Counted from the first letter of the stretch, positions 36,262 to 49,360 are shown. The stretch is DNA of 64,000 nucleotides from Piliocolobus tephrosceles (GCF_002776525.5 NC_045444.1:31974198-32038197); one strand, 5' to 3'. The notes: a model not told the origin generated them from the sequence alone. Made by a program: numbers and translations.

Positions 36262-36540
36262 AAATAGTTGCTTTAAATGTTTTAAAACTTTAGTTTCAGG
36301 GGGAATATGTGCAGGTTTGTTACATGGATAAATTGCATGTTGATGAGGTTTGGTGTATGAGCATAATAACCAACAGGTAGTTTTTCAACCCACATTTTCC
36401 CCCTAGTGGACCCCAGTGTCTATTATTCACATCTTTACGCTCATGAGTATGAGTTTAAAAAGTGTTTAGCTTCCACACATCAGTGAGAACATGTGATATT
36501 TGGTTTTCCGTTCCAGCATTAATGTGCTTAGGATAATGGC
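36262..36540 (-). mobile_element. L1PB/L1MA-type 3' fragment, antisense
   Basis: 'atatgtgcaggtttgttaca' followed by 'tgttgatgaggtttggtgta', 'ggtagtttttcaaccc' and 'gtgagaacatgtgatatttg' is the complement of an older primate L1 3' UTR and ORF2 end. It is 5'-truncated at 'aggataatggc'. It interrupts the L1M 5' part. The left boundary is approximate. Confidence 0.8.
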
Positions 36541-37192
36541 TTTGGAATTTTTGTCCTCTAAGTAAGACATTTGTAGCTTTTCAAAGATGGTTTCTGATGC
36601 CTGCTATTTTTTCTGCAAAGGTGTTATACTTTCCTGTTTCTTTTCATGTTTTGTAATTTTTGTTGAAAAGTGAGCAATTTAGATAACCTGTTTCAGCAAC
36701 TCTGGATACTGATTCCCTACCCCCAGCCTTTATTGTTGTTTGCTTCTTTATTCGTTTAGTGACTTGGTTGGACTGTTTTAGTGAAGTATATTTTCCACCT
36801 CAATGTGTAGCCTCTAAAGTTTTCTTCAGAGGGTAAAGCCTTGGGCATGTGCATAGTCACCTAAGGATAACAGAGATCTTAACAGGACTTTCTTAGACTG
36901 CCTTTTTCCCTATCTCTCTTTTAAGCTGTTTGACTCCTTTTAGTTCTACATTCAGGTGTCAGCCTTAGCTAACTAATTGCTGCATTGTTTTCAATACTGC
37001 CCTAAGACATAATTGTTTTACAGTCTGATCCAATTAAATGTGGGACCCTTTACAGAGATTATCTTTGAGATCAGGGTTTCAGGTGAATTCCAATCCCCAA
37101 AAGACTCTTAGTTATCTTTTCCCCTGGTTGTCTCTGGTAACTTTTAACTGGTTTATGGTTTGCCTTGTTATTCTGATGAAACTAACGGCCTG

Positions 37193-37237
37193 CCTTAATC
37201 CCTTCCTAAGGGATTAAGGGAATTAATTTCCCTTAAT
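37193..37237. repeat. Three-arm overlapping hairpins
   Basis: 'ccttaatccctt' (37193-37204) pairs perfectly with 'aagggattaagg' (37208-37219) across a 3-nt loop. 'attaagggaa' (37213-37222) pairs perfectly with 'ttcccttaat' (37228-37237) across a 5-nt loop. The shared middle arm makes the two structures alternatives. Confidence 0.95.
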
Positions 37238-38055
37238 TTCCATATTTGCCATTGTTTTCAACAGCATTTGTAAGCTTGAACTTTTTCACACTCTGTAGTC
37301 AGTTGTTTTGGGTAGAGATTCAAAGCTCTCTTTTCTTACCTTACCTCTTCCCCTGCACAAAACATCTGCAGCAATACTCTCAAGTTGGGGGCATGGAAAG
37401 TGATCCACTTCGGTTGGAGTAACACCCTGGCTGCATGCACAGGACATTGTCCTGGGGTTGGGACAAGGGAATAGCTTTAAGTCTCTTCTCAACTTTCTTC
37501 TCCCAGCGTGAGAACTCTGCTCAGTAAGCAAGCTGGAGTAAAGGCAATCACAGCCATAGTATTTCAGCCTGTTACACCTAGGGTAGAGTTTCTGTCCTTC
37601 GAGTTGGTGCTGGTGGAGAAAGAGACCCCTCAACCTCTCAGCTGTTCTTCACTTATAAAAACCTTCTGCCACATGGAGCTGGAAGGATAAGAAATGCTGG
37701 TGTCCTCCCTCCCAGAGCTGTACTGTAGCTGTTGATTGGAAACATGGAGGAGAGGGTGCTTTATGTTCTTGGATGTACCTGCCCAGTTCAGAGTTTCCAT
37801 CAGGCTGAACTGGAAAGAGAAAGGGAGGGAGCTATTAGTAGTGTGAATGCTATAAGCTCTTGCTGTTCTTTCAGAGATTGAGTAGATTTTCTTGATTAAC
37901 TATCTCTTCATTTGTTTTATGTTTTCAGTACCATTTCCACAAACTTTAAATGGTTAGGTTGGTTTTTAAACTAATTTTCATGAGATATGGCTGTTTCATT
38001 AAGGACAGAGTACACAGAACCCTTCACACTCTGAAGTCATCTTCCCATTAGTACG

Positions 38056-38370
38056 TTTTTCTTTTCTTTTTTTCTTTCTTTCTTTTTTTTTTGAGATACA
38101 GTTTCACTCTGTCACCCAGGCTGGAGTGCAGTGACACGATCTCAGCTTACTGCAACCTCCATCTCCCAGTTTCAAGCGATTCTCATGCCTCGGCCTCCTG
38201 AGTAGCTGAGATGATAGTAGCGCACCAACAAGCCTGGCTATTTTGTATTATTAGTAAAGACGGGGTTTCGCCATGTTGGCCAGGCTGGTCTCGAACTCCT
38301 GATCTCAAATGGTCCATCCACCTTGGCCTGTAAAAGTGCTGGGATTACAGGTGTAAGCCACCATGCTTGT
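38056..38370 (-). mobile_element. Alu SINE, complete, antisense
   Basis: A T/C-rich tail complement (38056-38091) is followed by a full reverse Alu body ending 'gccaccatgcttgtcc'. It is diverged (for example 'gatgatagtagcgcacc'), suggesting an older AluS or AluJ. Flanks 'cccattagtacgtt' (38044-38057) and 'ccccactagtgtt' (38371-38383) look like a diverged target duplication. Confidence 0.92.
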
Positions 38371-38383
38371 CCCCACTAGTGTT

Positions 38384-39239
38384 TATTTATGTATATTGAA
38401 TTGTGAGAGAAATGCTTAGTCTGCTGAAATGGAGCTTTATTTTAAAAAATAAAGCACACAGAAATTGAGGTAAAGGATTGCCATCAAAAATTGTAATTGG
38501 TGAATTAATGTGACTAAAGTAATGTTGCTTACACTTGAATAGGGCTCAAGATCATCTGGGTGGGTATGAGGAGTCAAGATTTTTGATGCTGTCTCCTATA
38601 AGCTACTGAGTAAAGAGTTTTCAAGAAGAGTCCATCAATGTGTATTTTTAAACCAGTTTACCCAGTCGATATTAAATGAGGTTGTCAAAATATTCTACTT
38701 TGAGTAATATGTAGATAAGTTGAAGATGAAATAACTGCATTCAAACATCTAAGAGATATGTAAAGGAAGAGGAAAGTGTAAATTAAAAGATATGCATTTT
38801 GAAGAAGACAAGAGGACTGTAAAAAATGTAGGGAATTGTTTTTTGGCAATGATTGACCAACCCCGAAACCCAGTAAGTGAAAGAAAGGGCTGATTTATAG
38901 TATCTGGAATTAAATGATGGACTCTAGGTAAAGTTAAATTGTAAAGCCTCAAGCATATCAAAAAACAAAAACAAAATGAAACACAAACAAGGGACACCAC
39001 CAATAACCCATTAATAGAAGTAAGGGAAGTGAGTTTGAGATATAAATCAACAACCAAAGTATCAGGCTGACAGCAGAAAAGAGTAATAATGTAAATATTG
39101 TGAACAGGCCAAAATATAATTCTATAAATGAGTCATCGATCAAGCTTGAAATGTAGAAATCACTGGGATTTCAAATAGTAAGAATTCTTCAGAATTTTAG
39201 AATTAGGGAGACTTCAGATGCTGCCTCGTCATTCGATAT
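38384..39239. other. Unique sequence; no gene recognised
   Basis: AT-rich. The - strand frame 38749-39057 (102 codons, hydrophobic) has no recognisable domain and a hydrophobic bias expected from T-rich antisense DNA. Confidence 0.45.
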
Positions 39240-39400
39240 TGGTATAATTCATTCATTTCTTCATTTATTTATTGAACAAGCTTTTATTTTGGAGTGGCTA
39301 CTATGATTACGCACTGAGCTAGGGGCTTGAAGTATGTCAGTGAAAAAAACAAATAAAGATTCCTGCCATAATGGAGCTGAATCCTAAGGCCTAGAGAAAC
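39240..39400 (-). mobile_element. L2 3'-end-like fragment
   Basis: 'attcattcatttcttcattt' followed by 'atttattgaaca', then 'gcactgagctaggggctt' and 'cctgccataatggagct' follow the reverse L2 3' end (TTCATTCA array, 'atttattgagc', 'gcactgtgctaggcgct', 'ccctgccctcatggagct'). It is strongly diverged. Confidence 0.6.
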
Positions 39401-39769
39401 ATAATAAATTCTTATGAGTTAATTATTAGCACAAGGAAGAGTAGAACTCATAATTATGAATATTCATTTAGTGTCCTAAGACCCTCACATTGGTGAGAAT
39501 AGACAGAAAACGTTAATAGACAGAAAAGTCATACTGGGTGAAACTGGTGAGAATGAAGACATTTAAAAACTCAGGTATTAGGTTTTAACAAGGACCACCA
39601 AAAACAATAATTCAGAGCTCAACTAAAACCTATTGATTCAAGATGCCACTGATCTCACAATGACTGATAGAGATAGTTTCCTCAACTACGTCGGATGTGA
39701 TCCACGATTTTAAAGAAATAGGTGTTTAGAAGCCTCTGGGCAATTATGATAATCATTTTAGTTAATACC

Positions 39770-39985
39770 TAATGAGTACCTACTATATACTAAGCACAAT
39801 GATCCAGACTACATCTGTTAACTTGTTTAATGCCCGCAACAATCGTGTGTGCTATGAAATAGTATTCCTCTAACTTTATTGGCAAGAAATTATGGTTTAA
39901 TTTCTCCACAGTCACAGACAGACTCAATGGCAGAGGTGGGGTTGGCTTAAGATTGTTGCCAGCTTAACAGTTATAGCACCCTGAA
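39770..39985 (+). mobile_element. MIR SINE, nearly complete
   Basis: 'gagtacctactatatactaa' followed by 'gcacaatg', then 'aacttgtttaatgcccgcaa' and 'caatggcagaggtggggtt' follow the MIR order from the 5' block through the core to the 'gtggcagagctgggatt' block. About 215 bp, diverged. Confidence 0.75.
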
Positions 39986-42540
39986 CATAACTATACTTAA
40001 AGAAACAGATTGTTCTGTATTCAGTAGTAGGAAGAAAACAGAGCCTTTAAAGAAAAGAAATACATGAACAAATATTAAGATAAACCTTTTCTTAAAAATA
40101 GGGATATGTAAAATGCCAAAAAGCGACCATAAATTTTAGTAACTATGTGAACATACAGATTATGTGTGGTTTATATAAATAGCCTCCCTCTTATATGATT
40201 ATAAGATTACACCAGTGTGATTGAGTTTAATCTTCAAATTGTTCACAATTATATCTTTTAAACTTCCTTAGAAGCTTTAACATATGAAGAAAAAGGGAAA
40301 GAATTATCTATTTTCTATACTGGAAAGTATTCATAATTGACTAACAAAGATTGAGCAGCACCAGGCTAAGCTAAGTAGTACATCTTAGATACCTGAAGCT
40401 CTGCTCAGTTTATTACACAATGTTTTCTCTTCTAGCTCTTTCTTTTTTTTTTTTTTTTTTTTTTTTTTTGTGGACTGAAAACTTGATCCCCTAAATAAAT
40501 ATGAGATGATTTCAGATTCTTAAGCAGTATTAAAAAAAAAATGTCTGCCTCCACCCATGTTCTTGGGCTAATTGTAGGATCTTTGGGTAATTGAGTGAAT
40601 ACTATACCTTATTCAACACTAGGTTTAAACTCAGGCTGCATTCTAAAATATATGAGCACACTTTGTCATCTACAGGTGGGAAATTTCTATCTCCCTGCCT
40701 ATAGAAGGATATTAATCTTGGGAAAAGAAGTCAGTCAGTGTTCTCACAGGATGCATGGATAACTCCATTTTGTAGGAGTCTTGAGTTGGAATGGGATATA
40801 ATTCCTATTCAGAAAATGTCTGCCTCCTTTTAGAATTGCTCTTTATAATTCTATTTTCCAGGCAAATTTGTATTTTAGATAATGTTTCTGGTTTATGTTT
40901 GCCATTTTTAGATGGCAATGTTGTACAAAGTTGTTGATTCTCCTCATGAAAATACCAAAACATGAAGACTATATTTAGAGAATGGAAGGGAAATTTACAT
41001 AGCAGAATGTTTTATAATGAGATAGTGGCATATCCACATCCTCATCTCAGGTTCATGTGATTTCTCTTCCTTGTAGTCCTCCATGTAACTGCAGTATTAA
41101 ACACCAAATAGTCATATAATATTTTTGTACTGTAAAATTTTAGGATGTGGAGCCAAAAAAATAAATTCTGTCCCAATGCATTGCTGTAGATGAAACAAAG
41201 ACTCAGTTGAATGAAGCCTCCTCTCTTTGAGAGGTCACAGCGCATTTGACAAGAGTGCTCATCTTTTGAACTACAGCTAAGCAAATGCTTAACTACAGTA
41301 TGGTTTCTCATACTGTATATCCAGCTTTGTTAAAACAGCAATAATAAAAAAGAGTGCATTATGGACTGGAATTCAGAGTAAAAATAAAAAATAAACATGT
41401 TAAAAAGCGTTTAGCAGAAGGAAGCCCATTTTGAATTTATAAGGATGCCCAACTGGTGTAAAGGGAGCAAAAATGATAAACTCAAGAGACCCAGATGTTG
41501 TTTTATAGCCAATTTAGTGAAGAGAAAATAAACCAGCTTATTTTTAACTTAGAAAAAAAGCAAGAAGTGTAAAGGGCTGATATTATAGAACTCTTCATCA
41601 AATTATTTCTCTATAAAATAATAGGCTATTTAGTAACCTAACTATATATAAATGAGTTACTTATTAACAAAATATATGATTGGAGAAATGGGCATTTATT
41701 AGCTAAACAAATTATTTGCCATTCAAATAAGCTAACTTTGATAATCCCTGTGAACTTGAAAAAGGTCAAAAGGTTATGCCAAAAACAAATTATGTCTTCA
41801 AACCAGTACCCAACATTTATAGTGCTACTTAACTGCATTTGTTTCTCTTACTGAAATCCGCAGAAGAGGTTCACAGGTCACAGACTAAATCAGTTTGTCT
41901 AGCCTTTAAGAAATAGGATAATGTAAAATGAGAAAATGAGTTAAAATTCAACTTGTACATCAGCAATAACACCAAGCATGTCAGGCTATGCTATTAGATA
42001 TGAGGTTGGCAGCTACCATAGCCATACATTATGTTTTAGCAGTTATTCAGATGTCACAGTCATTATAATAAATTAATTGATTCAACAAAGAATCTGGAAA
42101 TTTGTATATTCTGGAAATTTACAGCCTATTTTGAAGGTTGCATAGGGTTGTAAATGTGAAGGAATCAGATCACTGGCTGTCTAGTCTTCTCATACTTCAC
42201 CTGCCTACTTCCTAGTTTTCTTTTCCCAATCAATGGAGAAAAACACAGGCCAACACAAAGACACCACCATTCTTTATCTCTATTCACCTTTGACAAGCTA
42301 CAGATTCTGAGGTTTTATCCTAAAATTCTGTCTGCCTGTAACCACCTTCTTATCTTTCTTAATTTGAACAAGTCTTCAATCATTAAGAACTAAACACTTT
42401 ATTTTAGTTCAGACATTATATCTTATAGATAATATTTTCTGGACTCCACAGCTTGTGCTCTGTGTTCACATTTTATAAACCTTCTTCACAGCACTTTTAC
42501 ATTATGTGAAAATTAAATGTTTATGCCAGTCATTACAACT
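39986..42540. other. Unique sequence with a T27 tract; no gene recognised
   Basis: A T27 run lies at 40443-40469. A perfect 9-bp-stem hairpin lies at 41294-41317 ('tacagtatg', loop 'gtttct', 'catactgta'). Frames are short and featureless. No transposon is assigned. Confidence 0.5.
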
Positions 42541-42630
42541 AGCCTGATAACATTGTGAGGGTAAGGAATTATGTCTTATCTTGGCATACTCCAGGCCTTT
42601 GACAAACATTTGACAGACTGTATTTAAGTT
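42540..42630 (+). mobile_element. Possible L2 3' fragment
   Basis: 'attgtgagggtaaggaatta' followed by 'tgtcttatcttg', then 'gacaaacatttgac' faintly follows the L2 3' end pattern (gtgagctccttgagggcagg, tgtctt, aataaatgtttg). Weak. Confidence 0.3.
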
Positions 42631-42799
42631 CAGAATAGCCTTTTGGGAAACAATTAACAGTATATAAAGTATGAAAAGTATTAGGAAGACATTAAAGCTG
42701 ATGTGAATTTGTAGTCATCTGTATGAAAATATTTCAACTGCTGAGAGTGGAGACAATATACTAAAATTCATATTAAGCACCAACACTTAAGCTATTATA

Positions 42800-42975
42800 T
42801 CAAAGCTGTTTAACTTCTCTGAGCCCCAGGTTTTTCATTCATATAATTGATACTGGTAATATTTAGCATACTATATTCCTTATAATATAATCATTAAAAT
42901 TCCCATAAGTGACTCTTTGTAAACTGCTAGTATAATAGCCCCTCTTATTAATATTACCATTGTTAGTAAAATTGG
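42800..42975 (-). mobile_element. MIR SINE, antisense
   Basis: 'tttaacttctctgagcccca' followed by 'ggtttttcattcatat', 'tgatactggtaatattt' and 'attaaaattcccataagtg' follows the reverse MIR order ('taacctctctgagcctcag', 'tttcctcatctgtaaa', 'ataatagtacctacc'). About 175 bp. Confidence 0.7.
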
Positions 42976-45900
42976 TGGTAAATTTTCCACAGGTTGTAGT
43001 AAGATAAGTAAAATTAAGAATCTACAGATAGTACCAGGCAAACACTCAAGATGGTTAACGCAGTCATTTTAACATGTTTAATCAAAATTAATGTAGCTAT
43101 AATGTGTCTTATAACTTTTTATTAAAAGTTTTACTTTCAGGGGTAGTCTCCCAGTTTGTTTCTTTCAGAGTGTATATATACCTCCTCTTCCTGCAAACAT
43201 GAAGTGTCCAGTACTTGTTTAGCTTCTTCAATAACTTTACTTGGATGTTTTGGAAATTTTGAACATTTTAACATTTTAAAAACTTCATATGCTATTCTCA
43301 ATATTGAAAATAGATTCTAAAGTTATGAATGTTTTCCAGTCAAAATTTAGAGAAATAAGATGAAGGATATATTGGATTAAGCATGTTCATCTGAGTCCAT
43401 ATTTATAAGACAAGCAAGAAGAATTTCACTGGTAAAGGATGATTGTTTTCAATTGCCATTTATTTTAATTTAAAAATTATTTCTGATTAATAAAGCACTT
43501 TTTTAAAATAAGGAATCCACTTAACCTGTGTGTGAATATTCTCTAATGTATAACTTATGAGAATATTCAAAAATGCATTTTCAGCAATTAGATTTAAAGG
43601 ATTTTTTTAATTGAAAGCAAACACTGCTCTCCCCTCTTTATGATAAATTCATTGATCAATTTTCTTTCATTAAAATATTAGCAGAGAATTTAAAAATAAA
43701 AAGTAGCTATTAAAACATTCTAGGCAAATTGTCTCCCTTCACAATACAATCTGCTTTATTTATATAGTATCTGCCTTGGGAAGATTGTTACAAGACCAAG
43801 AGACTCCACGGGCACTATATATTCCCATTTTAAGGATATTACAGAACTGAAGTATCTATCATTGGTTTCAAACATATTGGAAAATAGCACATTTTGTGCT
43901 TAACTGTAAATTTATTTGATTTGTATTAATCACAATCACATATTCCTGTCTATCTAATCTTAGAAGATATAAACTCAATGAATTTATACCCTGCTTCATT
44001 CACAAATGAATTGTGCTCCTGAATTTTAACATGCGATTCCTAAAACTATTAGCTGTGTATCTGCTTTATGGGATGTTCCTACATAAGCTGGCTGTTCATC
44101 AATTTGCTGTCCATACATTTCTTTGAAAGCTATATTATAATTAGAGTTTAGGTTAATACTATTCAGTAACCATAAAACAGACATAAAATAATTATAACTC
44201 ATTTAGTGAAATTAGAAAAGGAGCAATTATTAGACTCCCATTGTGAAGCTTTGCTGTGAGGGATAGATAATCTATCTGCAAGATGTACTTTAAGAACACC
44301 ATTTTCAAAGAAATAAACTAGATAGATTACTGCTTTGTTTTTGTGCACTTGAGGCAGAAGGGGTAGAACTAAAAACTTGCATACGTAAGTTTTTTTAACT
44401 TTCCCAAATATTTTTAGGCAGACTGAAAAAACATTCAAAGGATAGTAAAGGCTTATAAGAGATTTTTGCTCATTCTAACATTTGTGAAGCTAAAAAATTA
44501 GATGTCTGAGAATTTGTAAATATGTTACACAAATTGGTCTGTATTTGTAAGGTACATTTCCCATAGTTTTGAAAAAAAATGTTTTTCACATTTTAATGCA
44601 TTTAAATCCTCTCTGAAAATCTTGATGATCATCCATTGTCTTCAGTGTGCTTCAGGTGATTGATTTGCTTGAGTGCCAAGGGAAGGGTACTGGGCTTTAC
44701 AACTTACTTATTATCCTACTGTCCACTCCCTGACAAAGGTATATTCATTCATTCAGAGATAAATGTGAATAGATAATGTACAACTTGAAAGTTTAAAGTA
44801 GAGAAAGTAACACTTTTTCTGCATTCTCTTTCATAATGTCTTGTTTCATTGAAACAGCTGTACTGCAATGGGATTTCAGTGTCCAAGGAAGAAAAAAACT
44901 ATCTCTCCATTAATATTTACCTATGATCTATCTGTGTATCTCTTATCTATCAATGTATGTTTTATAGAAAATAAATCATACAAATCCAGTACATCTGTAC
45001 CTTTAATACTGTTCCTGGGAAGGATGTATGATGGCAAGAGCTGGGTGAGATGCCACTTTCTTTGATATGAAAGAACCTGGTGACATATCAATACCAACCC
45101 CATATGGCACTGAGGGAAAATAAAATACAATAAGATGTCTCATATCTTAAATGAGGCAAAAAGAATGTCCACTCTTTAATATCGTTTTCCTCAACTATAT
45201 GTTAATATTTGCTTTATGCTATAATGTTGTCGAATCTATAGTGTAAACTCAACAAAACAGAAAATAAATTGTGACACATATCACAGTTGGGGGACCATTG
45301 GGAAGAATGGTAACAAATACAAAACAAAAAAAACATGGGGTAAACTGTTTTTAACAAGTGGAGTTTATCACTAATTTTATTTGTATAATATGTAACTTCT
45401 ATTTTGATTTCTGCTTGATGAAAGCAAAGATGTATCTAGAGAATTACCTCTGACAGCTATGAACAAAAAGAAAGAAAGAACAAAGGCTTCCTTCTGAGAG
45501 TACTTTTCTGTCATTTAAGTCGTTTACATGTTTCTTTGTTTTTACCTTTCTTTCTTGCTTTCTGACCACCAGGGATCCAATGTTAGCACAGGGTCACTGG
45601 GGCTCTGTCCAGCCTTAGACAGATGTTGCCATAGTCAGGGCTTTATGATGACAGAATGAGATTTCCACAATCCACTGGTGAGTTCTGTGACAATAGTTAA
45701 GCTTGTCATTTAGAGCAAATAAAAGACAAGTCATTGACTATTTTCAACACTCACTACCTTTTCTTTGAGTGCATGAACGCTTTTGTTGTTCCCATCCAAA
45801 AATAACAGATAGCAGCTCCCCCAAATAGGCCCCATTATTCATAGTCCTGGGAAAGACTCTCAGGCATCATAATTTACATTGAGCCAAAAGGAATTAAGAC

Positions 45901-48040
45901 TTTTAAGATGAGTTCAGTCTTGCTAGACAAGTAAGGGGAATTAATCGAATGAAAATGCAAAATTAAAAGGAGATGATGAATTTGGCTAATTTCTTCCCCT
46001 TCCAATGTTCCAGTATATTCCTCTGACCATTCTCCAGGAACACTGCTTGAACTAACAGCTGTGAATTATAGGTTTCCAGTAAAGTATAGAGGTTTTTTTC
46101 TTTTTTAAAAAAAGCAACTGATGAACAGTTGTCTCAAAGATTTAGAGGATTCATTCCAGTTTTTAATAATCCCATGTGGCTTTAATATATTTTAATACTT
46201 TCTCTCAACATGTTTCTCACCATACAGCTGAGAAATTAGTAGGGCAGTTGACACAGGAGAAACAGTGTTCTTATTTCTTTATACCATGAGTATTTTTAGG
46301 GCTCAAGTAAGATCTTAATAACAAAAAGAATGGCATTATAAGCCAATGCTTATAGCTTGTTAATTTAATCAAATTGATCAAATATTTATTAAAAATAACC
46401 ACGTCTGAATTTTTTGATTTGGAAAATTAAAATTATAATCCATCTACCTATCATTAAAATGTCATCAGTTTGTGAAAGCTTATCAAACATATTAAGTCTA
46501 TAAGATACAGCATGGAATAAGAAAATCACTTATTCTGGTGAGCTGTTTTATATTTGCTGTGGATGCTTTCCCTATCACATTTCCCTTAGATAAATAAGAT
46601 AAATAATGTTTTAATATTGATAAAATTTCATCTTCTGATGGAGAGGAGTTATAAAAGGAGGGAAAAGGGAGACTATATTGATTATCCAAATAGATGTATT
46701 AATAGCTTCAAATTAATCAGTGCTAAAACCTTTAATAAGATATCTAAATTAAAGTATCCATAATATTTCATATAAACATTGGTGGGATTAACCAAAAAAA
46801 GCTAGATATTTTAAAAATCAGACTGTAATAAGGAAAAAAGTTTTATAAAAGTATCTGAGAGATGACTATTACTACTGTTAGTACATTCTTTGTTATGAGC
46901 TCTCAGCATTACTGTATGTATATTTTAATGATATCAACAGTAGAGAAATAAGAAGTAAGTCACTTCTTCCTGAAAGTGAAAAAATATATTGGAAGAGTGT
47001 TATATTTTGGGGAACTTATTTTGAAAATTAATATAAGTTGATCTTTCAAAATTTTCAGGTAATTTGAATCTTTGAATTTTGAGAAAAAATACAAATATAC
47101 GAAAAATTAGGAAATTAGGATTCAAAATAACCTTAATATCATGTATTTCCTTTAGTATAACATAATAACAAATTATTTTAAAACATTTTACAAATTATAT
47201 GTGTAATATTTGTATAATTTGTAATGTATATAATTTATTTGTAATACAACTAACTTTTAGGCATTTAGGTGTTAATATTTATGAAATTTATATAGAAAAA
47301 TAATGTATATACATAATATGTGTTTCTAATATACCTAGAAGAAAAAATAGCACTTTAGTATATCGCCAACATATTTTGAAACGTTGACATTTGTCTTTGG
47401 CAAAATCTGAAAGATTTTAGCATAAAACAATATTGGTTTTCATTGTGAATATGCAAGAACTGTGCTCTGTATATTTTCACTGCAATTCCAACATGATAAA
47501 ATAAGCATGACCTTCCATCTCTCCCCTCTGTTTCCAGACCACTTCAGAACCATGTGGTGCCCTTCAATTTCAACCTTGTCTTTTGAAAGACTTTTTGTTA
47601 ATTTATTTTATTTTCATAATTTTAGTTATTTTTGTTTTTCTTTGCACCTCAGTAAAATGTTTTGAGATTTTTAAGATGAAAAACAAAGCAAACTCATGAA
47701 GAAATCTGCAACTGTAAGCAGTGAGAATTAACATGATGTTTAGGTCCCAAGACTTGGATGTCCCTTCAGGATCAGTAGCAATGATATTGTTAGAATAAAA
47801 ATCTAAACCTATGCCTTTCTCGAAACCAAAAACCACGACTACTCTTTTGGTGTTCTAAAATGTTTCTTTTATCCAAAAAAGAGTATCTTCTAGGCTACTT
47901 AATAAAAGTGAAATATGAGATTGACGCCCAGACTAACATGACTAACATGACTAAGATTTAACTTTAGTCATGAGATACAAATAAATTTCCAACTGCATGC
48001 CTTTATAATTAATTACCAGTTGTAGGAAGCCACATTTTTC
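42976..48040. other. AT-rich unique DNA; no gene recognised
   Basis: About 5 kb without an assignable transposon. An AT-rich patch lies near 47160-47340. A three-copy 9-bp tandem repeat (ACTAACATG) lies at 47932-47953. Open frames are under 80 codons. Confidence 0.5.
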
Positions 48041-48041
48041 T

Positions 48042-48136
48042 ACCTGAATAAACTTCAGCCATATGATGGATAACTGACAAAACAATACAAAATTTGCTGA
48101 GCTAACTTACATCTAAAACTGTAAGTTTATTCAGGT
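48042..48136. repeat. 14-bp terminal inverted repeat pair flanked by TA
   Basis: 'acctgaataaactt' (48042-48055) and its exact reverse complement 'aagtttattcaggt' (48123-48136) enclose 67 bp. A TA overlaps the left end (48041-48042) and follows the right end (48136-48137). The outline resembles a minimal mariner-type MITE, but the arms match no family I know. A chance inverted repeat is possible. Confidence 0.6.
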
Positions 48137-49360
48137 TAGAAGCAAAATAAAAGCAGACATGTGCTGAAGAAAATTTATTATACACTACACATAATATGAA
48201 TGTATTATCAAATGTAGTAAATTTGCATATTTGAAATGATACTATATATTATTTTTCTAGAGTCCATTATAACATTAATTCTTTGAATTTATGTCAGATT
48301 TACAGGAAATTAAAAGAAAGAAGAAGTGAAGGTGGAAGTGAAGGAGGGATACAGGAAAAGAGAAAATGAAGGAAAACTGAAAGCATGACGAAGCAGAAAG
48401 CTAAATAAAATCAAACATTGTTATAATTATAATATGTGACCAATTGATCAGGATAAATACTTTTGTTACATCAGACTTAGAACCTTTCTAAGATGATAAT
48501 TCTGATATTTAACTAACATTCCTTCTCCAAATCAAATTTGTACACTTTGTTTACTTTATTATATTCTTTCTAGAACCTCTCTCGATTTTTATAGCAGTAA
48601 ATTAGCACAAATGTCTGTAACAGAAGGAGGCTCTCCAAAAAAGATGAAGACATCTGTCTTTGTGAGGAGGGACAGAGAGCCTACAAGAGGAATGAAGCAA
48701 AAAGAAGGATTCCCTTGTGTAGGCAGAACAGAACAGAGCCAGAGGCTGGGGCATTCTGACTCCAGTTTACTCAACAGGAAGTGTTGTATTAATACCACTA
48801 TGAGAAAAGTGGAAAACTTAGGTGGCATGTCTCACACACATACACAAGCAGTATCCAAGACAGAAGTATTGAGAAAAATATTTCAGTACAGAGGTAGACA
48901 TGACTGCACATCTTGAAATTACTATGAGTTACATGAAAGATTAGAAATTCAGACAAAAGGTAGATTTTCATGATGTTGATCTAATTTTATAACATGTTGT
49001 ACCAAAAACAAGGTGCTGGGTAGTAATTGAAACAGGATGATAAAATGGGTGTTAATTGACTATGTCCAAAAACACTTCATTTAAGCAATATAATTCCTTC
49101 CTATGATCAAATATAATTCATGTGTGAGGACTACATTACCATTAAAAGTTGTTGCAATAGAAACTGCCTGATAGAGAATGTCAGAGTTAAAGAATTTTAA
49201 AGAGACAAAAATGCTTTGAAAATCATGCAGGACATATTTTGGACATGAGACAATCAAAATCTAGAGGTATCAAACTTTCTTATCCGAAATCTCATAACCA
49301 CTGATATACATTGATAGATAAGATTAGATATACATATAGAAAATAGATAAAAATAGACAG
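48137..49360. other. Unique sequence with GA-rich patch; no gene recognised
   Basis: A purine-rich patch lies at about 48307-48375. The + strand frame 48611-48916 (101 codons) is hydrophilic, starts near an SVTEGGSPKKMK segment and has no domain I recognise. It may lie in an old unidentified repeat. No splice signals support it. Confidence 0.45.

Larger units (their letters stand above)
30840..38040 (-). mobile_element. Ancient near full-length L1M, antisense, with nested insertions
   Basis: Reading the - strand from right to left gives L1 order: 5' UTR-like sequence (about 38040-36541), ORF1 (about 36240-35286), ORF2 endonuclease (about 34570-33700), reverse transcriptase (about 33500-31900) and the ORF2 3' end down to about 30840. 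Anchors in antisense include 'tccaatccatgaacatggga' (32632), 'cattgtggttttgatttgca' (about 31704), 'gatatatgatttacagatat' (about 31880) and 'tttcagcactttaagtatgt' (35417). All frames are destroyed. It is interrupted by an L1PA fragment at 34581-35285 and an L1PB/L1MA-type fragment at about 36262-36540. Subfamily (L1MD/L1ME range) and the 5' UTR extent are tentative. Confidence 0.75.

Noticed and set aside
47932..47953. Three tandem copies of ACTAACATG
   Set aside because: Too short and local. Simple slippage explains it.
48611..48916. 101-codon hydrophilic + strand frame
   Set aside because: No recognisable family or coding context, with an overlapping frame on the other strand. I kept it only as a note in the surrounding region.
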